Shown one piece after another: positions 1-11,947 of a stretch of 64,000 bases of DNA (the first letter of the stretch is position 1; every line of letters starts with the position of its first letter). The position numbers and the translations under genes were made by a program. The notes below the pieces were generated by a model, which saw only the letters and a program-made list of their open reading frames with translations, made no database searches and was not told the origin of the DNA. Origin of the DNA: Corbicula japonica (lineage: Eukaryota > Mollusca > Bivalvia > Venerida > Cyrenidae); contig JAZAYU010000005.1 in NCBI GenBank assembly GCA_038501625.1, forward strand, positions 15,397,996-15,461,995, in the 5' to 3' direction.

Positions 1-482
1 GCTAGCAGCAATGCATTTGATCCACTGTGATCAGATTTCGGATTTCATATACTATACAATATTATAAAAGAATATGCCATCTTTAATTCAAACAATGATT
101 TTTAATGCATTTTATTCACGGCTACCCCAAATACTTAGAAAATCGACCGGGACCAAAGTGCGAATCTATCCCCTGCCCCTTAAGGGCATAGATGTTGTCT
201 GCTCTTATATTCTACATGTATTACATTTGTTTTCTTGAAAGATAAAAAGTCAAGATTCATACAAAAGGAAATATTGATATTGATATTGACAGATGTGTTT
301 CAAAAAATTGGAAATAATTCAGAAAATGTGTAATTTGTTGGCAAGTTTTGCAAATTTTCATTCTTACTAGGTATAGATTTCAACCAAAGTAATTTAGACA
401 TTATTATTTGTATTAAAATATATAAGGAATCCTTGGTTAAAAGATTATTTTGTTTCAAAGTATGAGCTCATTATAAGTTGTG

Positions 483-851
483 TTAACCCTCTGCACCGTT
501 TGATATGGCTTTTATCCCTTGGGCAAATAGGGAAGATTTAGATCAGCTAGCCCATCCGTCTGATCAGGATCTGCACTCTGCCTGTAATTCATTAGGTTAT
601 TTATGACCAAGAAGCTACCAGGGTAGATCCAGATCAGATAAAATGGATGTGCTGCACTGGGTTGAAGGTTATAAAGCTGAGATTGGAAACCAGTCTCAAA
701 TCTCAAGCATCTGATTGGCTGAAATGGCGACCAGTCGCCATTTCAGCCAATCAGATGCTTGAGATTTGAGACTGGTTTCCATGCCCAGTTTTATAACCTT
801 GGGCACTGGTTGCACATGTGATAAAACCAATATGTGTGGAGTAAAGGGTTA
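483..851 (+). mobile_element. B-family foldback MITE, split by an A element
   Basis: Begins TTAACCCT and ends AAAGGGTTA, with the family core of alternating GATCCAGATCAG and CTGATCAGGATCT blocks. An A-family element (about 664-803) interrupts the right half, so A inserted after B. Confidence 0.75.
664..803 (+). mobile_element. A-family foldback MITE
   Basis: Near-perfect hairpin: AAGGTTATAAAGCTGAG at the left, ATCTGATTGGCTGAAATGGC meeting its reverse complement at the centre (about 731), TTTTATAACCTTGGG at the right. No coding capacity. Confidence 0.85.
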
Positions 852-926
852 TGATACACTATCAAAAGATACACTGCTTATGTTGATTTTTCTCGAGACC
901 AACAGAAATATACTGTTTATTGTTGA

Positions 927-1088
<162 letters not shown>

Positions 1089-1528
1089 TAAATTTGTTAC
1101 CTGTAGGGGGCATCACTATGTTGATGGATAAGAACCCTTTTATAGCCGATAGTGATATCAGTTCTTGTTCTCTTGAGAGCTTTGAGATATCAGGCCTTGA
1201 CCCCTTCAGAGCCTTGACCTGTTTACAGCTTTATAATCGAAGACATTGGCCATGAAGTGCATTAGTTGTGCCAGTCTAGTTGTCATTTTCAGATGCATCT
1301 CTGTCTAGACAAGTGTGATTATGATTCAGTGTTTCATTCTTAACTTGTAGTCTTTATGCATCTTAATGGTTAAAGATAATGGTGATCCAGTTCCTATCCA
1401 TCAATTAAGCCACCATGGTACCTCATTAGTTACAGATCCTAAGGTGGTTCATTAGAAACCCAGGATCAGTGATCTCTAGTGATTAGTTGTAAGCGTATTG
1501 AGACATGAAAAGGTTTTGATACAGTTAT

Positions 1529-1652
1529 TCAACCCTTTACTCCATAAATACACATTTATCGCATGTGAGACCAGTGTAGATTCAGGTCATATGTGTGCGG
1601 GCTGATCTGGATCAACACTGCTCGCCCATGCCATAAAGGCATATATACAGAG
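1529..1652 (+). mobile_element. B-family MITE, shortened copy
   Basis: Starts with AACCCTTTACTCCATA and keeps a CGGGCTGATCTGGATC core. The central half of the palindrome is missing and the right end is degraded. Confidence 0.6.
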
Positions 1653-1749
1653 AAAAGCGTTGGCTAGTTACTTTCATTTGTCCCTTGTTGCAAACATTAT
1701 CATTATCATGAGTTTGATCATTTGCCAGAAGAGTGAATTCGGCATGCTG

Positions 1750-1883
1750 GGACCAAGATCATAAAACTAAGTTTGGAGATCAGTCTCAAATCTCAAGTAT
1801 CTGACTGTTCGCCATTTCAGCTAATCAGATGCTTAAGATTTGAGACTGATCTCCAAACTTAGTTTCATGATCTTGGGCCCTGG
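1750..1883 (+). mobile_element. A-family MITE, GATCATAAAACTAAG end variant
   Basis: Variant termini CCAAGATCATAAAACTAAG and TTTCATGATCTTGGGCC around the family core; the left arm lacks part of the GGCTGAAATGGCGACC block. Confidence 0.75.
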
Positions 1884-2031
1884 ATTAATAACTGTGATAA
1901 TAACTTCTTTGTTATTTAGATTGTTTTCTTTTTTATTTGGTCAAAATATCATGTAATTACAATTTAATTCATGTTATAATTAATAGGTTTTGCGAAATAC
2001 TTTAGAGAAGGCTGTAACATCACCACTAGTA

Positions 2032-2163
2032 TTAACCCTTTACACCATTGGATAAGGCTGTTATCTCATAGGGCACACAGTGCAGATCCAGATCAGCTGG
2101 CACATTAACACTGTTTGCCCACTGTTGGAATAACAACCATATCCTTCTGTGTTTAAGGATTAA
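2032..2163 (+). mobile_element. B-family MITE, deleted copy
   Basis: TTAACCCTTTACACC at the left, then GATCCAGATCAGCTGG; the middle is lost and the right end is weak. Confidence 0.5.
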
Positions 2164-2731
2164 GCAGTAAATTAAGGTGTGAAAAGCCTGTGTTGGGAGT
2201 TTCCTCGTTTGCCTTATTTCAAAAGACATATTGTAGAAAATTGTTAAGATAAGTGTTGCCAAGTTATTTCCAGGTTTTTTTTTATCATTCTGTCAACATA
2301 ATGCATCTTAAAGTCTGGCTGCGGGAAATAAATTGGACTTTTAAACAGATAAAAGTGGTGAAATGATGTAAATTAAAGCAGTTAAATCAATTTAGGGAAT
2401 ATTATGTCTCTAGCAAGAGTCGCAGACTGCATTGTGGGAGTAGTCTAAATATTCTCAGTAACTTTGAAGTGGTCTTAATTTCAGCAATTATCTATTCCTA
2501 ATGCAGTTTTAAATACATTTAAGGTACAAAATGAGGTTTGTCATGGTAATTTGTGGATTCTTTTCAACCTATTTGGTTCCTAGTGCAACATTTGTCACAG
2601 TTGCAATCAGTTTAGACACAGATCAGCCTGTAAATAAATTTCAGAAAAAGCTTTCTTATCCAAAGGTTATAGACTTGCTGAGATTGATATAACTGCTAAA
2701 AGACCATTGCAGTCATTTAATGGGTAAAGGA

Positions 2732-2974
2732 TTAACCCTTTCCTCCAAAGACATACCTGAATTGTGTGGGAAAACAGTGTAGATCCAGATCAGCCAGCAC
2801 ATCCGCGCCATCTGATCAGGATCTGCACTGTTCGCTTTTTGATTTGTAGGGTTATTTCTGACCAAAATGCAACCAGTGCAGATCCTGATCAGATGACGCA
2901 GATGTGCCGGCTGATCTGGATGTACACTGGTTGCAAATGCGTAAAAATGTGTTTTTATGGAGGAAAGGGTTAAG
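2732..2974 (+). mobile_element. B-family MITE, near full length
   Basis: A good type copy: TTAACCCTTTCCTCC at the left and GGAGGAAAGGGTTAA at the right, with the paired GATC-rich arms and a central spacer around TTGATTTGTAGGGTTATTTC. Confidence 0.85.
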
Positions 2975-3091
2975 TAACTAGGAACTGTAGGTAATGGCCA
3001 ATGTTTGGAGTTGGTTCACACTGATGTGATAGTGTAGGGTTCAAATGGTGAGGATTCTTATTCTAGTACAGAGAGGGAAAGCAATTGTTTT

Positions 3092-3283
3092 TTATTAAAC
3101 CCTTAACCCCATATATATGCATTCTATTGCATGTGCCATCAGTGTAGATCCCGATCAGCCAGCTCATCCAGTGAGAAATAACCTACTGAATCAAAAAGTG
3201 AACTGTGCAGATCCTGATCAGAAGGCACAGATCTACACTGTTTGCCCATGCAATAACAGTGTGTCTATGAAGTAAATGGTTAA
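3092..3283 (+). mobile_element. B-family MITE
   Basis: Diverged termini (AAACCCTTAACCCC and AAATGGTTAA) around a recognisable GATCAGCCAGC / TCCTGATCAGAAGG palindrome. It lies about 160 bases before the ligase exon. Confidence 0.65.
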
Positions 3284-3409
3284 TATTCCAAGAGATTGAC
3301 ATGATTCCATTTGCTAATGTTTTATTCAATTTTCATGACGTCCCCCTCCCCCCTTCTGCCAATCAACTGTTTCATTAAAATTAAATGTCAAGAAAACAAG
3401 TGATTTTAA

Positions 3410-3616
<207 letters not shown>

Positions 3617-4168
3617 TACACGGGCATGTGATAGTACTTTGTTGAACATTATGTTGTTACTTATCTTGTTAATTCTGCACGCATGGAGCAGGGATCATTC
3701 TCAAGGTTGAGTTGACTTTACGCCATAATAGATACCTTTGTTGATGATGGGAGTTTGTGAGGCAAAAAGTCTTTCCTAGAAACCTTTACAGTGAACTTGA
3801 GTAAGGTGAAAAAGAAAACTGGTTTTTGTAGTCATTGATTCGAATGACATAATATGTAAATTCGAAAAAATAGTCTTCTTATTACTCGGAATACTTTCTT
3901 CTTGGCAAGGGAAAAATTTTTACGTTATATATTTAAAGGTGGATAGTAAGAATTCAGCCACAAATGTTCTGAAGTTACTTGAGTTCATTCGGATTTTATG
4001 GTTTGTTTTTTTTCAGTATTTTATAAGATATCTATGCCCTTTGAAATTTAGACAGTAGCAGAATTTTTAATTTTTTATTAGTATCCAAAATTCTGTGTTG
4101 TTTTTTGTTTGTTTTTTTGTTTGTTTTGCTTATGTGGAGAATTTTTCAATATACCATGTAAGAATTAA

Positions 4169-4174
4169 AATAAA
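4169..4174 (+). terminator. Candidate polyadenylation signal AATAAA
   Basis: Canonical hexamer about 550 bases after the ligase stop codon, followed by T-rich and GT-containing sequence. It could give a short 3' UTR. Confidence 0.4.
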
Positions 4175-4912
4175 GCTCATTTATTATAACCACATTTATT
4201 GCACAAACATTGTTATTTATATTTCAAATTAAGGGTTTTTGTTGTGCTTCAAATAATTTTTTGGGGAAAACACTGCAACTTTTATATAAAACAAAACCCT
4301 GTTGTATTTGAGCAAAAGTTCAAGATTTTAGAAATTTTGTATTTGTTATTATGAGGACATTAAATATTAAAACAATATTAATAAATCAAAATGTTTTCTT
4401 TATTTGTCAAAATAAGATTTGGTTACCAACATCTAAGTTGACAATAGCTTCTCCCTAAAATGGTTGTCCACCTTTAAATTGTTAATAAGTTATCCCTTAA
4501 CTGGTGAGTCTCCTCCCTTAAAAAACATTCAGAGGTGATCCCTGCATTAAATCACAAGAGTTCTGAAATGATTTTGATAAATCTTGGAGAAAGTGAAACA
4601 AGAAATTACATCATTGCGAGTCTGGAAGTTTTGGATTGTCTTTGATGATCAGGGAAATCCCGAACATGAGTTGAGGACATGTGTGTGTTAATCCCTTGAT
4701 CAAGAGGTGTGTTTGAGTTAGTCATTCGTTACTACACCAGACTTAAAATTGTACATCGTGACATTGTTTTCCACATTGTGCATGGCAGACTTGGGGTATT
4801 TCTAACATAATGCTTTGAATTACTTTGTTATTTCTAAAAACAAAATGGAATTTATCATTCACATTTTTGTCAATCTGAATTTTTTGTACCATAATTATAG
4901 CTCTCTGTAAAG

Positions 4913-4918
4913 AATAAA
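4913..4918 (+). terminator. Candidate distal polyadenylation signal AATAAA
   Basis: Second canonical hexamer about 1.3 kb after the stop, followed within 20-30 bases by a T/G-rich stretch (TTGTTGGTTTGG), as expected of a downstream element. The preferred candidate for the main 3' end. Confidence 0.45.
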
Positions 4919-5391
4919 TAATGAAGTATTACAATAATTGTTGGTTTGGTTAAATTGTTACTGTTTGAGCCAGTTTTGAATTTATATATGAATTTTTTAT
5001 GCATTATTTGGGCATATGATGTTATACTTTTGAAGATAAATTTTGACATCTATGGTGAATTGAGCAATTGAATAGTAAATGTATTCATACAAGATTAAAA
5101 GAGTTTTTTAATACAAATATGCATTCAAACTTCGGTAATTCAAACTTGTCAGGGGCTTGTTAGATGTTTTAAATATAAGCAGCTTGAATTATAATAGCAC
5201 AGATGTAGCTTTTAAGAAGGCGGCACACAACTGATGTGAAGAACACCGTCACAAAATACCAGACTGCAAAGCATAATGAATGGTTACCAATACAATAACA
5301 CTTGGTCCAAGAGATATCTTTATTTAATCTTACATTTAAAAAAAGAAACTAGAATAAAAGCATCTTCCCTATTTCAAGACTTCTTTTTTTT

Positions 5392-5612
5392 CTTAACCGT
5401 TTCCTCCATATATAGGCATTTATGGTGGAAGCAACTACATGATTAGCTGGCACACAGCCATACCATCTGATAAGAATCTACTCAGTTCGATTTTTGATTT
5501 ATTAGGTTATATCTGACCAAATAGCAAACAATGCCAATCCGTGCTGGCTGATCTGGATCTACACTGGTTTCGCCTTCAATAAAATATGCATATAATATGG
5601 CGTAAAAGGTTT
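5392..5612 (+). mobile_element. B-family MITE, diverged
   Basis: TTAACCGTTTCCTCCATA at the left and GGCGTAAAAGGTTT at the right, with a GGCTGATCTGGATCTACA core in the right arm. Confidence 0.6.
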
Positions 5613-5791
5613 CCTTTATTCACACAATACTTGTAACTTTTGACACAGCCCTACATGTTAAGGCGGTGCTTTAATTTAAAAATTTAATGGGCCACATATT
5701 GATGTGTTATATAATCAGATTGAATGGTAGACATGGAACTTTTTCCTAACATGTTTGCTAGAAATCTTGCACAGATGTAGTTAGATGTTTT

Positions 5792-6160
5792 TTTAACCTT
5801 TTCCTCCATATATATGTCATGGCATGGGTGAACAGTTAAAATCCAGATCAGCTGGCACATCTTTCTGTCTGATCTGTGCCCAAGGTTATAAAACTGAGCA
5901 AAGAAACCAGTATCCAATCTCAAGCATCTGATTGGCTGAAATGGCGACTGGTCGCCATTTCAGCCAATCAGATGCTTGATATTTGAGACTGGTTTCCAAG
6001 CTCAGGTTTATAACCTTGAGGCCGGGATGTAAACTGTTCCCATTTTAATTAATCTATTTATATCTTGTAAAGATGCAAACATTGTAGGTCCAGATGAGAT
6101 AAAGTGGCTGTTAATATATACACAAATGAAAAAAAGCTTATATGTGGAGGAAAGGGATAA
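5792..6160 (+). mobile_element. B-family MITE, split by an A element
   Basis: TTAACCTTTTCCTCCATA at the left and GTGGAGGAAAGGGATAA at the right. An A-family hairpin (about 5878-6024) sits inside, breaking the GTCTGATC arm. Confidence 0.7.
5878..6024 (+). mobile_element. A-family MITE inside a B element
   Basis: TGCCCAAGGTTATAAAACTG to TTTATAACCTTGAGGC with an intact central palindrome. Confidence 0.8.
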
Positions 6161-6182
6161 ATTTGTGGTAGTTTCCCAAACA

Positions 6183-6425
6183 TTAACCCTTTCCTGTATA
6201 GATACACCATTATTGCTAGGGCATACATTTTAGATCCAGATCAGCTGGCACATCCGTGCCCTGTCTGATCAGGATCTAAACTGTTCGCTTTTTGATTCAT
6301 TAGCTTATTTCTTACCAAAATGCGACCAGTGCAGATCCTGATCAGACAGCATGGATGTGCCGGCTGATCTGGATCTACACTGGTCACACATGCGTAAAAT
6401 TGCGTATATGTCAAAGAAATGGTTA
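6183..6425 (+). mobile_element. B-family MITE, near full length
   Basis: TTAACCCTTTCCTGTATA to AAGAAATGGTTAA with both palindromic arms intact. Confidence 0.8.
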
Positions 6426-6728
6426 ATTGCGGATTTTGACACAGAATCTAGCTAGCTTGTGACTGAAAAAGATTTAGACTTGAAATAAATGCTTGTTTGA
6501 TAAGCATGAAAGAATGGAAGAATATTAGTAAAGATTGTAGATAATTAGGTGTAAAACTTATGAATTCACATGCATTAATTAAATAGATTTATATTTTGTT
6601 ACCAAAATGGCAGTGAGGATGGGAATAGGATAAATGATTTCTTTTAGTACAGGCACACATATTAGTCATTTGTAAAATACTTATATTTTCCCCTACAGAG
6701 CCAACAGAAACAGTGAATCTAAAGACCA

Positions 6729-6877
6729 GTGCCCAAGATCATAAAACTAAGTTTTGAGATCAGTCTCAAATCTCAAGCATCTGATTGGCTGAAATGGCGA
6801 CTGGTCGCCATTTCAGCCAATCAGATCCTTGAGATTTGAGACTGATCTCATAACTTTGTTTTATAACCTTGGGCCCA
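6729..6877 (+). mobile_element. A-family MITE
   Basis: GTGCCCAAGATCATAAAAC to TTTTATAACCTTGGGCCC; both arms nearly complete, with mixed end types (GATC variant left, ACCTTGGG right). Confidence 0.8.
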
Positions 6878-6940
6878 GTTCTTTAGAATATTTGAGTTTG
6901 CCTATTTCAGAGAGCTGTCTCGAAATAAAACCAACTTTGT

Positions 6941-7155
6941 TTAACCCTTTACTTTATAAATACAGGTTTTATGTGATCAGTATAAATCCGTGCTCTCTGA
7001 TTTAAGTCTAAATTCTTGGCAGTTCAGTCAGAGAAGCATTCTTAATGCAACTAGAGAACATTTTAAATCTTTCTGGACCATGCAAGTCAGTATTTAAATC
7101 AGGATCAACACTTCGTGCAAACACAGTAGACCATGTTTTTCATGTGTAACAATTT
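6941..7155 (+). mobile_element. B-family MITE, strongly diverged
   Basis: The left end TTTAACCCTTTACTTTATA is clear; the body keeps only scattered GATCAGTATAAATCCG-like pieces and the right end is uncertain. Confidence 0.4.
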
Positions 7156-7548
7156 AAGTTGGAATGCACACTGGAAAATATATACTAAGTTATTTAAAAA
7201 GAGTGAAAAACTACGTTTTAACATTGCGGGTATTTTTAGTATTATCAATTCAAAGAATAACACTGAAATTGTAAACTGAAGTTAATAAATTTCACGTTGT
7301 AAGGGAAAATACAAATATTTTGATTGTGACTTTACAATGTTAATATATTTATTACTTCACTTTTCTTTTATATTACTTTTAAAAATGTTTTGACATTGTG
7401 TTTGTATAGAGAGTGTGGTTATCATTACACATTATCCTATGATTATACATCTATGATATCTTTATATGTATACATGTAAATTATCATTTGACTGTGTATA
7501 TGTAAGATACAATTTGATGTATACATGTAAATATCTGTGTATACATGT

Positions 7549-7800
7549 ATAACCCTTTAGTGTATATATATACATATTTAACCCATGTGCGACTAGCGGA
7601 GATCCAGATCAGCTGGCACATCAGATTCTGTCAATCTAAATTGGATCTGCATTGGTTCGCATCTTAGTCAGAAATAACTTTATCAATAAAAAAAACGAAT
7701 ACAGTGCATATCCTCATCAGACAGCACGGATGTGCCAGCTGATCTGGATCTATACTGTCCGACCACACCATAAAGGCATATATATGGAGGAAATGGTAAA
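7549..7800 (+). mobile_element. B-family MITE
   Basis: Left end AACCCTTTAGTGTATA, right end ATGGAGGAAATGGTAAA, full paired arms. It sits inside a low-complexity tract rich in TATACATGTAA (about 7440-7930), which continues on both sides. Confidence 0.7.
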
Positions 7801-8008
7801 TTTGATGTGTATATGTAAGATGATGTAAATATTGGCATATAAATGTATAATTTCATGTGTACATTTAAGATATCATTTGATGTATAATTGTATGATATCA
7901 CATTATGTATACATTTAAGATATCATAAGATACGTAAAGTATCACATGACATGTATTGTATACTTGCCATCATTTGTCAATTCAGGGTTGTTATTGAAGT
8001 ATTGGTGT

Positions 8009-8250
8009 TTAACCCTTTCCTCCATAGATACACCTCGATTGCGAGGGCAAACAGTTTAGATCCAGATCAGCCGGCACATATGTGCTGTATGATCAGGATC
8101 TAAACTGTTTGCTTTTTGATTTGTTATGTTATCTCTGACCAAAATGCGATCAGTGCAGATCCTGATCAGACAGCACGGATGTGCCGGCTGATTTGGATCC
8201 TTACTGGTCACACATGCGTAAAAATGTGTATATACGGAGGAAAGGGTTAA
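8009..8250 (+). mobile_element. B-family MITE, near full length
   Basis: TTAACCCTTTCCTCCATA to GGAGGAAAGGGTTAA, both arms intact; another type copy. Confidence 0.85.
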
Positions 8251-8920
8251 AATAAATTTGCAAAACTTTCCAATTAAAATACTACAAATTGGGCTATGAA
8301 GAAATGTGTCTTTAGAAGTTGATGATTTTGTTGTTTGTTTTTTTTTTGTTTGCATCTTCAAATACACATTTTCCTTTATCATGTATGTTAATTCATTCCT
8401 CATTTAACTCGAGCTTTATATTTATTTGCATGCAGTACTTATATATGTTTATTATTGCTTTGGTATTGCATTACTTCTTAAGACACATTTTATTTACTGG
8501 ACAGATATTACTGGACTTTCGAACATGCCAATATCATCAAACAACATTGTGTTTTGATGTCAGAAAAATAGGGAATAAACTGCAGTTTTATAGTATGGTG
8601 ATACAATTTAACAGAAATATTTCTTTAATACATTTGAATCCATTCCTATTAACTTATTTCAATAAAATTCATGCAGAAAAAACTGTTTTTTTGATAAGGT
8701 AGATGAGAATGAACCCTCATCCGCCAGATTTGAATAAAAAGCCACACTGTTACTGTCTAGACTTAGTGATGAATGGGACTGTAATATCGCGAATACTTTT
8801 TCAGTATATGTTGAAATATCAATTCCACTGTAATCATTTGAATTGATTTAAACCTCTTTGCACTGGCTTCCTTGCACAAAGCTATTATAGTCTGTCCATC
8901 ATTCAGTTTTAAGTTCATCT

Positions 8921-9186
8921 TTCACCCTTTACTCCATATATAGGGATTTTATCACACATGCAAACAGTGTACATCCTGGACTGGAGGTTATAAAGCTGAG
9001 ATTTGAAACCAGTCTCAAATCTCAAGCATCTGATTGGCTGAAATGGCGACCAGTCGCCATTTCAGCCAATCAGATGCTTGAGATTTGAGACTGGTTTCCA
9101 TGCTCAGTTTTATAACCTTGGGCACAGATCAGCCTTGTTACTTGGTTTAAAATAACCTTATTAATACAAAAGCCAACAGTGTATAT
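8921..9186 (+). mobile_element. B-family MITE, truncated and split by an A element
   Basis: CACCCTTTACTCCATATA at the left. After GTGTACATCC an A element (about 8980-9125) intervenes, then GATCAGCCTTG continues and the copy fades out. Confidence 0.5.
8980..9125 (+). mobile_element. A-family MITE inside a B element
   Basis: GGAGGTTATAAAGCTGAG to AGTTTTATAACCTTGGGC, a nearly perfect hairpin. Confidence 0.85.
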
Positions 9187-9270
9187 TTTTCTGGTTTCCG
9201 GATTTAGTTTTATGCTCTTGGGAGCAGATCTTCAAGTACAATGTACTAGTCATGACTGGGTCACATCAGG

Positions 9271-9410
9271 ACTGAAGGTTATAAAACTGAGTTTGGAAAC
9301 CAGTCTCAAATCTCAAGGATCTCATTGGCTGAAATGGAGACCAGTCACCATTTCAGCCACAGATGCTTGAGATTTGTGACTGGTTTCCAATCTAAGTTTT
9401 ATAACCTTCA
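9271..9410 (+). mobile_element. A-family MITE
   Basis: CTGAAGGTTATAAAACTGAG to AGTTTTATAACCTTCA; the right arm has lost a few bases of GCCAATCAGATGC. Confidence 0.75.
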
Positions 9411-9645
9411 CATCTGTGATCAGAGTGTTATTCACTCTAAGCCTGTATATCTGTGCAATTTGATCTGGGTCTAGACTGTTCACAATTGATCTAATAAATA
9501 TTTGATAAACCCACACATAAATTGGAACAGACATTGGTATCAGAATTTGATCTTTGGCTATTTAATTACTTATTTATCCCCAAGGGATATTTTGGGGACT
9601 GTTTCCTTTTTATTCAATTATTTATGTTAAATCCAATATATAAAC

Positions 9646-9965
9646 TCTTTATTCAATGAGATACGCTTGCTATCTCATGGACAAACAGTGTAGATCCAGA
9701 TCAGCCTGCACTCCAGCCATCTGGTCAGGATCTAAACTGTTTGCTTTTTGATTCATTAGGCTATTTCTGAAAAAGTAGCAAACAGTGTAGATCCAGATCG
9801 CCCTGCACATTCAGCCAACTGGTCAACTGGTCATGATCTATACTGTTTAAGGCTATTTCTATCCAATAATTGAACAGCATAGATCATTCAGATCTGATGG
9901 CACAGATGTGCTGGCTGATCTGGATCTACACATGTTCAAAATGCATACATATGGAGTAAAGGGCG
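9646..9965 (+). mobile_element. B-family MITE with an extra internal repeat
   Basis: Contains two successive GTGTAGATCCAGATC blocks and ends ATGGAGTAAAGGGC. The left arm appears duplicated, making the copy about 80 bases longer than usual. Confidence 0.55.
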
Positions 9966-10187
9966 GGTAAAGAACAAGGCTTAAAACAACCATGATATAA
10001 CAATCATGAGTTAACAGCTCCTCACCTCACCTCCAAATATTCAAGATTTTTCCATAAAAAGTTAAGTGTAACAAAATCAAGTGACTAGCTGCAAAAAATC
10101 GAACTTTGAAAAAACATAATAAGCTTAAAAACTTTATAGTTTAGTGCTTAAATTGACATCAGTTGCAGTGAGTAATCTTAACTCTTT

Positions 10188-10416
10188 CCTCCATAAATTT
10201 TTACATTTTTACACATGTCTGACCAGTGTAGATCCAGATCAGCTGGCACATCCATGCCGTCGGATCAGGATCTGCACTGGTCGCATTTTTGGTCTAAAAT
10301 AACGTTATGCATAAAAAATCGAACAGTTTAGATCCTGATCAGACGGCACAGATGTGTATCTGGATCTTAACTGTTTGCCCTTGCAATTTAGGTGTATCTA
10401 TGGAGGAAAGTGTTAA
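10188..10416 (+). mobile_element. B-family MITE, near full length
   Basis: TTAACTCTTTCCTCCATA to TGGAGGAAAGTGTTAA with both arms. Confidence 0.75.
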
Positions 10417-10676
10417 ATGACAGCATTATCTCCAAGGATGCATTTTGCATGATAATGTACCATTGTAACAATCACAGTCTTTTTAGCATGTAATTGTTTC
10501 TTTCCTGCACAAATTAGGCTTTTATTTCCCAGTGGTGATGGATACTTTATGACACTTAAAGTCGCATTTAAAATGCATTAGCTGTACTTTGAATTAGAGG
10601 AATCAATTTTGCAACAAGTGTATTCACGACATTGCTTGCTCATCTGATCAAATAGTTCATAGCAAGCAGACAAAGT

Positions 10677-10875
10677 TTAACCCTTTCCTGTATAGATACA
10701 CCTTTATTTCTAGGGCGAACAGTTTAAACTGTTCGCTTTTTGATTCATTAGGTTATTTCTGACCAAAATGCGACCAGTGCAGATCCATATCAGACGGCAC
10801 AGATGTGCCAGCTGATCTGGATCTACACTGGTCGCACACGCGTAAAAATGCGTATATATCAAGGGAAGGGTTAAC
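10677..10875 (+). mobile_element. B-family MITE, left arm deleted
   Basis: TTTAACCCTTTCCTGTATA to AAGGGAAGGGTTAAC. The left arm collapses to GTTTAAACTGTTCG; the right arm is complete. Confidence 0.7.
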
Positions 10876-10926
10876 ATTTTAATCCATGGGATATTGCTGT
10901 TACAATAGTCACACACACAAAAAACC

Positions 10927-10982
10927 CTAATGTGCTAACTGATTCTGTCTACACTGATCGCACTTGCCATTGAGGAAAGGGT
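10927..10982 (+). mobile_element. B-family MITE fragment
   Basis: Only the right end remains: TCTACACTGATCGCAC then TTGAGGAAAGGGTTA. Confidence 0.45.
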
Positions 10983-11176
10983 TATCATTGTTGTCAACAT
11001 CTCATTAGCAATTACCAATACAAGTTTCATAACTCTTGACTTTATTTTGTCTTAGTTATGCCCCGTTTTCAAATAAAATTTAAGAAGAAAACTTGGTTTC
11101 TTCATATTGCAGGGTCTTTTATAATAATTGTACTTAACATAATGCCTCCCTGAAAAATTCATCATGCCTTGGATCG

Positions 11177-11340
11177 TGTTACCCTTTTCTCCATAAATAC
11201 GCATTTTTACGCATGTGCAACCAGTGTAGATCCAGAACAGCTGGCACCTTCGGCTGATCATGATCTACACTGAATGGCTGATCTGGATCTACACTGTTCG
11301 CCCATGCCATAAAGGTGTGTGTATGGAGGAAAAGGTTAAT
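11177..11340 (+). mobile_element. B-family MITE, shortened
   Basis: TTACCCTTTTCTCCATA to ATGGAGGAAAAGGTTAA; the centre of the palindrome is lost. Confidence 0.65.
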
Positions 11341-11742
11341 AGGGAATGTATGGTGGGACTTTATGTGTACAGATTATGACATTGTTACAGTAAAATCACT
11401 ACACACTGTCATTGTTTTCTAATCAAAATGCCTCTTGGATTATCATTAATGCTTTATAATTTATCAGACTAGTCCAGCCTTGGAAGTTTTAATTGTATAT
11501 TTTTCATTAAATGATTTTAAACTTAAATGAACTGTTTGTTATCTTTTGTTCTTCGTTGAATGTTTCTTGTAAAAAAATTGATGTGTGATGCAATATGTTG
11601 CTTTATAACAAGAGAAAATAAATCATGGAACTGTTGTTTTATGTTTTTTGTGCTTTATTTGTTTAAGCCCTATATTTCATAGTGCAGCCTTTTATAACAT
11701 GGTCGAACAGTGTGGATCCAGATTAGCCTTCACACCCAGGAT

Positions 11743-11893
11743 CAGGGCTGAAGGTTATAAAGCTGAGATTGGAAACCAGTCTCAAATCTCAAGCATCTGA
11801 TTGGCTGAAATGGCGACCAGTCGCCATTTCAGCCAATCAGATGCTTGAGATTTGAGACTTGTTTCCATGCTCAGTTTTATAACCTTGGGCACT
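11743..11893 (+). mobile_element. A-family MITE inside a B element
   Basis: AGGGCTGAAGGTTATAAAGC to TTTTATAACCTTGGGCACTG, full hairpin. Confidence 0.85.
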
Positions 11894-11947
11894 GCACTGT
11901 TTGCCTTTTGATTCATAAGGTAATTTCAGAAGATTCAAACACATATA

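Larger units (their letters stand above)
3617..4930 (+). other. Probable 3' UTR of the HECT ligase gene
   Basis: This AT-rich non-coding sequence follows the stop codon directly. It contains two AATAAA signals (4169 and 4913) and no B or A repeat, unlike the DNA on either side. That repeat-free gap fits exonic sequence under some constraint. The true 3' end is unknown; another AATAAA near 11618 could mark a much longer transcript or something unrelated. Confidence 0.5.

Noticed and set aside
2764..2973. Recurrent ORFs reading like VDPDQPAHPRHLIRICT (also 8056-8403 minus, 10710-10916 minus)
   Set aside because: They are translations of B-family MITE arms. The same peptide appears in several frames and strands because the DNA is palindromic.
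8319..8702. 127-residue hydrophobic ORF
   Set aside because: T-rich composition, no domain, overlaps the end of a minus-strand B-derived ORF; consistent with chance in AT-rich DNA.
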